A stretch of DNA of 5,094 nucleotides, taken from contig CAYYSG010000029.1 in assembly GCA_964474375.1 (NCBI GenBank), positions 1 to 5,094 on the forward strand, given 5' to 3'. This DNA comes from 2-01-FULL-33-17 sp964474375. Lineage in GTDB: Bacteria > Patescibacteriota > Minisyncoccia > Phycocordibacterales > UBA9973. Below the pieces are notes generated by a model. The model was not told the DNA's origin and did not search any database. It saw only the letters and a program-made list of their open reading frames with translations. A program made the translations under genes and the position numbers. Of this stretch, positions 1-4,749 are shown piece by piece. Position 1 is the first letter of the stretch. Each line of letters opens with the position of its first letter.

Positions 1-10
1 ATTTTTATTG

Positions 11-83
11 TCCATCCTGTAGGAGTCGAACCTACGACCGGTCGTGTATAAGACGACTGCTCTACCAACTGAGCTAAGGATGG
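11..83 (-). tRNA. tRNA-Ile, anticodon UAU (reads AUA)
   Basis: A complete 73-nt cloverleaf is seen on the minus strand. It has a 7-bp acceptor stem (CCATCCT with AGGATGG), a 4-bp D stem (GCTC with GAGC), a 5-bp anticodon stem (GTCGT with ACGAC), a 5-nt variable loop, and a T stem GTAGG/CCTAC with loop TTCGACT. The anticodon loop is CTTATAC, so U33 is followed by anticodon UAU, which pairs with AUA (Ile). The discriminator is A, and A37, C29-G41 and U12-A23 agree with known E. coli tRNA-Ile identity elements, whereas U4-A69 and C38 differ. CCA is not encoded (the next bases are CAA), so a CCA-adding enzyme is needed. Most bacteria read AUA with a CAU tRNA modified to lysidine by TilS. UAU versions are rare, known for example from Mycoplasma mobile. 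The structure is certain and the Ile assignment follows from the anticodon. Confidence 0.95.
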
Positions 84-91
84 GTATGAAC

Positions 92-136
92 ATACATTAC
101 TCTAAAATGCTTTGTTTTTCAAGTTTTGTAATGTAT
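92..136. repeat. 9-bp inverted repeat between divergent genes
   Basis: ATACATTAC (92-100) and GTAATGTAT (128-136) are perfect inverted copies separated by 27 bases. Each strand therefore shows the same 9-mer 8-11 bases before its gene (the tRNA 5' end on minus, the peptidase ATG on plus). Each copy overlaps the candidate -10 region for its direction. It may be an operator, two copies of a shared promoter element, or chance in AT-rich DNA. Confidence 0.5.
94..122 (-). promoter_or_regulatory. Possible promoter of the tRNA gene
   Basis: On the minus strand TTGAAA (122-117) is followed after 17 bases by TAATGT (99-94). The -35 match is good and the -10 match is poor (3 of 6). TATGTT (94-89) is a better -10 hexamer and would put transcription start at the tRNA 5' end, but it has no well-spaced -35. 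The position fits a tRNA promoter, but the exact boxes are uncertain. Confidence 0.35.
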
Positions 137-139
137 ATT
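112..139 (+). promoter_or_regulatory. Putative promoter of peptidase-murI pair, leaderless start
   Basis: TTGTTT (112-117) and TATATT (134-139) are separated by 16 bases and resemble sigma-70 -35 and -10 boxes. Transcription should begin about 7 bases after the -10, near 146-148, which is the ATG of the downstream gene. There is no room for a Shine-Dalgarno site in such a transcript, so the mRNA would be leaderless. This rests on sequence resemblance only. Confidence 0.5.
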
Positions 140-147
140 TACTATAG

Positions 148-1293
148 ATGTATCCAAAGAAGCCACAAAACCACATACATCCAGCACATGCTTATACATT
201 CATTGGGTTAGCATTGTTTTTTACCATGTGGCTTTTGATATCAGCTTCACCGTCTAGTGTTAATGCTGATAGTGATGTCGACCTATCTTTGATTGTTTCC
301 GAAAAAGATTCTGCTGCACAAAATGAACTTCTAAACCCGGATGTCATTATGCCCATAGTTGAATCACAGCCTGATGAAACAGTTCCTGTCATATTAGCCA
401 ACGGGGAAGACTTGGATTTAACAATCCTGCCTAAAGGTAAACACCAAAGAACTAATACCGACATCACTATCATTGCTTCGTCTCCCATTGACTTAGCTTC
501 ATTAGAAAAATCTTTTACTATCGTTCCGAATGTTCCAGGTAAATTTAGTATAAATGGTCGCGTGGCTACATTTAAACCCAACACTAAATTAGCTCCTCAA
601 ACAAAATATACAGTAACAATTGATCAGTCTTTGTATTCAAAAAATGGAAGTCTTCTTAACGAGCCAGTAAAAACTTCTTTTGAAACTGAACCAAATCTAT
701 ATGTTATGCAGGTGCCTTATCATCGACAGCAGTATTCACGTAGTTGCGAGTCAGCTAGTTTGCGTATGGCATTAGCATACAAAGGCATATACGTAGAAGA
801 CATGGATGTAGTACGGGCTGCCGGCTATAATCCGAAAAATCCAGATTGGCAAAATAGGATTTGGGACAATCCTTATGAAATGTTTGTAGGTTATATCGAT
901 GGCCCAAATGCAGGTTACGGTATGTACGCCGAAGCTTTAGCCAAAGCCGCAAACCATTTTGGGCGAACCACCAAAGTATTGCACAACCCATCCATGTCAC
1001 AACTAGCAGGGGAAGTGCTCTCAGGTAATCCTGTTGTTATGTGGGGTTATATCAATAACACAGTTCCTAAACTCTCTTACTTTACTACTTGGGCGGGTGA
1101 TCGTGTACCTATTTATTCTAACGAACATGCTCGTACTATTACTGGTGTTGTCGGTAGTGAAAACAGTCCAATTGGTTTTTATGTGCATGACCCACTATCA
1201 GGCCGTGCTAATGAATACTGGCCAATAGAAAAATTACAAAAACACATGTCTATATTTGGAGGTATATCGAACCAAGCATTGGTTGTAGAATAA
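148..1293 (+). CDS. Exported C39-like cysteine peptidase with Ig-like domain
   Basis: The 381-residue protein is probably a secreted or membrane-anchored papain-like cysteine peptidase. Residues 1-15 are basic and His-rich, 16-32 are hydrophobic, and V38-N39-A40 before D41 suits signal peptidase I; without cleavage the segment would be an anchor. Residues 41-100 look like a linker. Residues about 100-181 resemble an SbsA-type Ig-like (Big_5) domain, with 'TFKPNTKLAP' then 'KYTVTI' and a final 'TSFETEP'. Residues about 185-381 resemble the C39_2 peptidase family: Gln194/195 then Cys200 in 'SRSCESASLRMAL', His327 in 'NEHARTITGV', and Asp348 in 'VHDPLSGRANEYW' make a plausible Cys-His-Asp triad. 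An in-frame TAG directly precedes the ATG, so this is the earliest possible start. No Shine-Dalgarno site is visible. murI follows after one base, so the two are likely co-transcribed. The substrate is unknown; the Ig-like domain may act as a spacer or bind the cell surface. Confidence 0.85.
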   Translation: MYPKKPQNHIHPAHAYTFIGLALFFTMWLLISASPSSVNADSDVDLSLIVSEKDSAAQNELLNPDVIMPIVESQPDETVPVILANGEDLDLTILPKGKHQRTNTDITIIASSPIDLASLEKSFTIVPNVPGKFSINGRVATFKPNTKLAPQTKYTVTIDQSLYSKNGSLLNEPVKTSFETEPNLYVMQVPYHRQQYSRSCESASLRMALAYKGIYVEDMDVVRAAGYNPKNPDWQNRIWDNPYEMFVGYIDGPNAGYGMYAEALAKAANHFGRTTKVLHNPSMSQLAGEVLSGNPVVMWGYINNTVPKLSYFTTWAGDRVPIYSNEHARTITGVVGSENSPIGFYVHDPLSGRANEYWPIEKLQKHMSIFGGISNQALVVE

Positions 1294-1294
1294 A

Positions 1295-2092
1295 ATGGCC
1301 AAGATAGGTATCTTTGATTCTGGTATTGGTGGTTTAACGGTTTTATCTGCTATAAAAAATAAATTACCTAATGAAACACTGGTGTATTTTGGTGATACTA
1401 CTCATTTACCATACGGCGATAAACCCCAAGATTTAATTAAATCTTATTCAGAAAAAATAACAGATTATCTAATAAATGAAGAAAAATGTGATGCTATTGT
1501 TATAGCTTGTAATACTGCATCAGCTGCAGCGTATGAGTATTTGCGGGATAAATTTATGGACAGTATTCCAATAATAAACGTCATAGACCCAATAGTTGAA
1601 TCAGTTGTAGAAAATGACAAAATTAAATCTGTTGGTGTAATTGGCACTATGGGGACTATTGGTAGTGGGGTGTATCAAGAAAAATTAAATAGACGTAAAC
1701 CAGGTGTAGTTGTAAAAACTTTAGCTACACCATTTCTTGTACCTATAATAGAGAATGGCTTTATAAAAAATGAAATAAACAAAGACCTAATAAATAGTTA
1801 TCTAACGAGTGAATCATTGAAAGACATTGATGCATTAATATTGGCTTGTACTCACTACCCGTTAATAAAAAATGAAATTAATGAATTCTACAATGGCGGT
1901 GTTAATTTGATAGATTCTGGAATTGTAACTGCAAACAAGTTATCTAACATATTACAAAAAGAAAATCTTTTGGCTACTAGCAGGGTAGCGAAAGACGTCT
2001 ATTATGTTAGTAGTCTAACTGGCTCTTTTAAAAATACAGCTAAATCATTTTTCGGTTCAGACATCATATTATCTGAAAAAAATATTTTTTAG
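1295..2092 (+). CDS. murI: Glutamate racemase
   Basis: The product interconverts L- and D-glutamate in the cytoplasm without a cofactor and supplies D-Glu for the peptidoglycan stem peptide. At 265 residues it has the usual length. Family motifs are intact: 'IGIFDSGIGGLTV' (4-16, with Asp8 and Ser9), 'LPYG' (38-41), 'ACNTASA' with catalytic Cys72, and 'ACTHYPL' with catalytic Cys185 and His187. The ATG lies one base after the TAA of the upstream peptidase gene and has no Shine-Dalgarno site, which suggests coupled translation from the same mRNA. The stop TAG touches the recG stop on the other strand. AUA supplies 19 of its 32 isoleucine codons, matching the UAU tRNA nearby. Having murI implies that the cell makes its own D-Glu, and probably at least part of a peptidoglycan pathway. 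The identification is firm. Confidence 0.97.
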   Translation: MAKIGIFDSGIGGLTVLSAIKNKLPNETLVYFGDTTHLPYGDKPQDLIKSYSEKITDYLINEEKCDAIVIACNTASAAAYEYLRDKFMDSIPIINVIDPIVESVVENDKIKSVGVIGTMGTIGSGVYQEKLNRRKPGVVVKTLATPFLVPIIENGFIKNEINKDLINSYLTSESLKDIDALILACTHYPLIKNEINEFYNGGVNLIDSGIVTANKLSNILQKENLLATSRVAKDVYYVSSLTGSFKNTAKSFFGSDIILSEKNIF

Positions 2093-4129
2093 TTATTCAA
2101 AGTGGACTGTTTTTGTGCGGGATTTTATACGGTTTTCTATTTCAGGGTATTTTTTTAATTCTTTATCTTTCTTTAGTAATTCCTTTGCTTCTTTTTTTGC
2201 TAGTTCAACCAGCTTTATGTTTTTCAGCGCTTCCATAGCAATGTCAGATATTCCGGATTGTTTTACTCCAGCAAATTGTCCTGGTCCGCGAGTCATTAGG
2301 TCTGCTTCGGCTAGTTCAAATCCATTCTTGGTTTCAACTAGAGTCTTTAGTCTTTCNNNNNNNNNNNNNNNNNNNNNNNNNNNNNNNNNNNNNNNNNNNN
2401 NNNNNNNNNNNNNNNNNNNNNNNNNNNNNNNNNNNNNNNNNNNNNNNNNNNNNNNNAGTATGCCAATACGGTAGCCTTTTAGTTCTTCTTTTGCTAATCT
2501 TTTTGCTTCTTCTTTTACTGAACGTAGTCCGCCATTATTTTTTCTTGCGCTGCCACTTAGTTCAGGGGATAGTGACTGGGTTTCATCACGTTCATCTATT
2601 CTTGGGCATATTACGTAGCCTTGGCGTCCATTCTTTAATTCATTTTTAAAATGTTCATACATTTGTGCACGTTCTGATTTCATCACAAATTTTGTAATTA
2701 TAGGTTTACGCCCAGCGGGCATTTCGTCTAGTACGGACAAATCCAAATCCCCAAATATAGTAAGTGCCAACGTGCGGGGTATCGGGGTTGCTGTCATGGA
2801 TAATAGGTGCGGCGCGTAGCCGTCTTTTGATATCAATGACTTTCTTTGTTTGGAACCGAATCTGTGCTGTTCGTCAATTATTGCCAATGCAAAATGACGC
2901 ATAACAACAGATTTGTTCATTAATGAATGCGTACCAATCAATATATCAATACTGCCGTCCTTGGCCCATTTTAGTAACTGAGTACGGGAAATCGATGTCC
3001 ATTCTATGTCGCTACGTTTCATTGATACAGATTTAGCTGGAAACTTTTTACATGAATTACTAGTTAAAAGCCCAATGTTTATACCAAAATCCCCAAACAT
3101 TTTTATAAAGCTTTCAAAATGTTGAGTTGCTAGTATTTCTGTGGGTGCCATATATAGTACTTGTAGGCTTTCGTTCTTTTTTTCTTTAGTACTAGTTTTT
3201 ACTGCACTATACGCTATCGCTCCAGCAATAGCGGTTTTGCCTGACCCTACATCGCCCTCTAGTAGCCGAGTCATCGGTATTTCTTTGTTACAGTCATCGA
3301 ATATGTCTTTAATTACTCTTTTTTGTCCAGCTGTTAATTCAAAAGGCAGGGAATCAATAAATTCATTGGATAGTTTATTTATTTTATATGCACCGTGGGA
3401 CTGGTATTCGTCGCGTGCACGCAGTCGCTCTATTTCTATGTAGAATATTTCTTCAAAAGCAAATCTTTTTCTGGAGGCTTCGCTATCGCCCGATTTACGA
3501 GGCAAGTGTATCCACATCAAAGCTGTTTCTAGTTTGGGCAGGTGGTACGCATCAAGTATTCCTGCCGGCAAGGGGTCTATAATTTTTTTATGAACACCGC
3601 TACTAATAATTTTTTGAATAGTATAGTAAAACCATTTTGCATTTAGTCCGCGTGTTTCCGGGTATACTGGAATTTCGGTAATGTTCATTTCTTTACCTTC
3701 AAAAAGCGAATTGGTGCCTACACCTTCGGATTTTATTATGTCTGGGTTCATTATCCCTAGTTTGCTGCCACTATTAGTTATTGTTCCAGCAATTGTTAGC
3801 CCTTGTCCGTCTTTTAGCATTGTTGCCATGTATGGCTGATGGAGCCAAGTCAGGTTCATGCTACCAGTTGTGTCACTAAACACGGCGCGGGTCAGGGGGA
3901 CTCTTGATTTGTAGGAAAACTCCTTTTTGATTTTTGAGATACTGCCGTTTATGACAGCCCGTTCATTCGGTACGCATTCAGCAATGCTTTTTGTTTTGCC
4001 TGTGTCCTCGTACCTACTAGGGAAGTAAAACAATAAATCCTGCAAAGTAAAAAGACCAAGTCTTTTTAATGCTTCAGCTTGAGTTTTGGTGATTCTGGTT
4101 ATTTTTTTTATTTCGTCTTCAGGGTTCAT
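2093..4129 (-). CDS. recG: ATP-dependent DNA helicase RecG (interrupted by assembly gap)
   Basis: RecG remodels stalled replication forks and branched DNA using ATP. An HhH-like start (about 10-40, 'LKRLGLFTLQDLLFYFPSRY') is followed by the wedge/OB region (about 48-135). Helicase domain 1 has Walker A 'GDVGSGKT' (292-299), the RecG-type motif II 'DEQHRFG' (419-425) and motif III 'TATPIPRTLAL' (446-456). After the gap come 'NGFELAEADL' and the translocation motif 'TRGPGQFAGVKQSG' (613-626). Residues 558-591 are N-coded. Codon 558 reads CTN, so it is Leu ('YRIGIL'). Typical RecG has roughly 80-90 residues between these flanks, including motifs V and VI, so the real protein is probably near 730 residues. 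Extra loops appear at about 355-378 and 512-534. The ATG directly abuts the stop TAG of the upstream 52-residue gene, which fixes the start. Identity is certain, but intactness across the gap cannot be judged. Confidence 0.95.
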   Translation of the reverse strand: MNPEDEIKKITRITKTQAEALKRLGLFTLQDLLFYFPSRYEDTGKTKSIAECVPNERAVINGSISKIKKEFSYKSRVPLTRAVFSDTTGSMNLTWLHQPYMATMLKDGQGLTIAGTITNSGSKLGIMNPDIIKSEGVGTNSLFEGKEMNITEIPVYPETRGLNAKWFYYTIQKIISSGVHKKIIDPLPAGILDAYHLPKLETALMWIHLPRKSGDSEASRKRFAFEEIFYIEIERLRARDEYQSHGAYKINKLSNEFIDSLPFELTAGQKRVIKDIFDDCNKEIPMTRLLEGDVGSGKTAIAGAIAYSAVKTSTKEKKNESLQVLYMAPTEILATQHFESFIKMFGDFGINIGLLTSNSCKKFPAKSVSMKRSDIEWTSISRTQLLKWAKDGSIDILIGTHSLMNKSVVMRHFALAIIDEQHRFGSKQRKSLISKDGYAPHLLSMTATPIPRTLALTIFGDLDLSVLDEMPAGRKPIITKFVMKSERAQMYEHFKNELKNGRQGYVICPRIDERDETQSLSPELSGSARKNNGGLRSVKEEAKRLAKEELKGYRIGIXXXXXXXXXXXXXXXXXXXXXXXXXXXXXXXXXXERLKTLVETKNGFELAEADLMTRGPGQFAGVKQSGISDIAMEALKNIKLVELAKKEAKELLKKDKELKKYPEIENRIKSRTKTVHFE
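2357..2456. other. Assembly gap, 100 N, inside recG
   Basis: There are exactly 100 N, a common placeholder length for a gap of unknown size. The flanks are both recG in the same frame, but the RecG family has about 80-90 residues here while the gap holds only 34 codons. The true missing DNA is probably about 250-270 bases and carries helicase motifs V and VI. Confidence 0.95.
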
Positions 4130-4288
4130 CTATCTTACAGCTGGGGGTGGGCTTTGTGGACCGTCGATTTGCATTATGTTACGGATCTTGCGGACTGGTT
4201 CTTTGTTCCACATAACAACTAACACCACTATGCCCGTTAAACACAGTATAGGTATCAGCATTGTAAAAATTGATTTCTGGGGATGCAT
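4130..4288 (-). CDS. Small single-pass membrane protein, 52 residues
   Basis: This short gene was found by reading the gap between the 137-residue gene and recG. It starts MHPQKSIFTMLIPILCLTGI and has one hydrophobic helix at about residues 7-27. A basic stretch (K29, R33, K34, R36) follows, then a proline-rich end ('GPQSPPPAVR'). The positive-inside rule places the C-terminus in the cytoplasm. The ATG is 4 bases after the TAA of the upstream gene, and the TAG touches the recG ATG, so the frame exactly fills the space between two real genes in the same direction. That fit, plus the membrane-helix composition, is the main evidence that it is real. No Shine-Dalgarno site is visible, and translation is probably coupled to the gene before. 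I recognise no family. The function is unknown; regulation of or attachment to a partner at the membrane is possible but unsupported. Confidence 0.72.
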   Translation of the reverse strand: MHPQKSIFTMLIPILCLTGIVVLVVMWNKEPVRKIRNIMQIDGPQSPPPAVR

Positions 4289-4292
4289 ATAT

Positions 4293-4706
4293 TTATTCTT
4301 TAATAAAAGGAGGTTTCTGTTTTTCTTTCGATTCTGCTTCTAATTGTTTTTCTAGTTCTGCTTTTAGTTTCTTAAGTTCATTTAGTTTTGCGGTGTCTTC
4401 GTCTGCAATTGATTTTGCAATATCTTTTACATCATTTGTTCCTATATTGCTACCCAAGCTGGATAGTTTTGTAGAAGCCTCGTACATGGTTATCATTGCA
4501 TCCAGATATTGCATATCAAACACAACGCCAGATTCCTTCTTAGCTATATCGGTCATTTCTTGCCATGCATCTTTAGCTTGCTCGTTTAGCTTTTCTATTT
4601 TTACTGCGTCTTTGTTCAAAAAAGATAGCAGGTTGCTGGTACTACTAAAACTACCTAAAGAAAAGCCAATTACTAGAATCAATAAAACTGCTAAAAAAAT
4701 CTTCAT
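4293..4706 (-). CDS. Exported or anchored helical protein, degenerate DUF305-like
   Basis: The 137-residue protein starts with MKIFLAVLLILVIGFSLGSF, which is a signal peptide or N-terminal anchor, so the rest lies outside the cytoplasm. Residues 33-60 are predicted helical. Residues about 63-115, starting 'FDMQYLDAMITMYEAS' and continuing 'DIAKSIADEDTAKLNELKKL', have the spacing of the DUF305 four-helix family (D..F...M..HH..A..MA, then a helix of the type 'A..I...Q..EI..M'). The His-His pair associated with metal binding is replaced by Met74-Tyr75, so metal binding is doubtful. Residues 104-132 are a charged Lys/Glu-rich, possibly coiled helix. It is the first gene of an operon with the 52-residue protein and recG. 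The ATG sits 6 bases after a TATAAT box, giving a leaderless start. The coding call is solid, while the DUF305 relationship is tentative and its role is unknown. Confidence 0.82.
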   Translation of the reverse strand: MKIFLAVLLILVIGFSLGSFSSTSNLLSFLNKDAVKIEKLNEQAKDAWQEMTDIAKKESGVVFDMQYLDAMITMYEASTKLSSLGSNIGTNDVKDIAKSIADEDTAKLNELKKLKAELEKQLEAESKEKQKPPFIKE

Positions 4707-4712
4707 ACATGT

Positions 4713-4721
4713 ATTATAACA
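4713..4721 (-). promoter_or_regulatory. Extended -10 promoter of the recG operon
   Basis: On the minus strand TGT-TATAAT is a perfect extended -10 element. The ATG of the 137-residue gene begins 7 positions after the last T, where transcription normally starts, so the mRNA is predicted to be leaderless. No good -35 is visible (the region 17 bases upstream falls in the terminator stem), as is often true for extended -10 promoters. Confidence 0.75.
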
Positions 4722-4746
4722 AAAAACCTCGCTTGTGCGAGGTTTT
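4721..4746 (-). terminator. Intrinsic terminator of the response-regulator gene
   Basis: Read on the minus strand, stem CCTCGC, loop ACAA and stem GCGAGG are followed by six T. Flanking AAAA/TTTT can extend the stem to 10 bp. It begins 3 bases after the receiver gene's TAG. The T run overlaps the TG of the next promoter, so one unit ends and the next begins within about 35 bases. On the plus strand only four T follow and there is no gene to terminate. Confidence 0.9.
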
Positions 4747-4749
4747 AGG

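Noticed and set aside
140..145. TACTAT as the -10 box of the peptidase gene
   Set aside because: It would put the transcription start inside the coding region, after the ATG at 148; TATATT at 134-139 fits better.
192..584. Long minus-strand frame opposite the peptidase gene
   Set aside because: It lies wholly over the signal, linker and Ig-like part of the plus-strand gene and its translation shows no domain; it is a shadow frame. The minus frame at 755-1000 and the plus frame at 1034-1228 are shadows of the same gene.
2056..2090. TTCAGA/TCTGAA hairpin followed by AT palindrome as murI terminator
   Set aside because: The stem is only 6 weak pairs with a 10-base loop, and the T run is separated from it by A-rich sequence, so it is not a convincing intrinsic terminator.
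3141..3582. Plus-strand frames opposite recG
   Set aside because: They are antisense to conserved RecG helicase sequence, Ser- or Arg-rich without motifs, and have no promoter or start signals of their own.
4307..4313. AAGGAGG on the plus strand, a strong Shine-Dalgarno match
   Set aside because: It is the complement of the Pro-Pro codons near the end of the 137-residue gene and no plus-strand start codon follows at suitable distance.
4270..4719. 149-residue plus-strand frame opposite the 137-residue gene
   Set aside because: Its Ser/Phe-rich composition is what antisense of Lys/Glu-rich coding produces. The minus-strand gene has a promoter at the right place, a signal sequence and operon neighbours.
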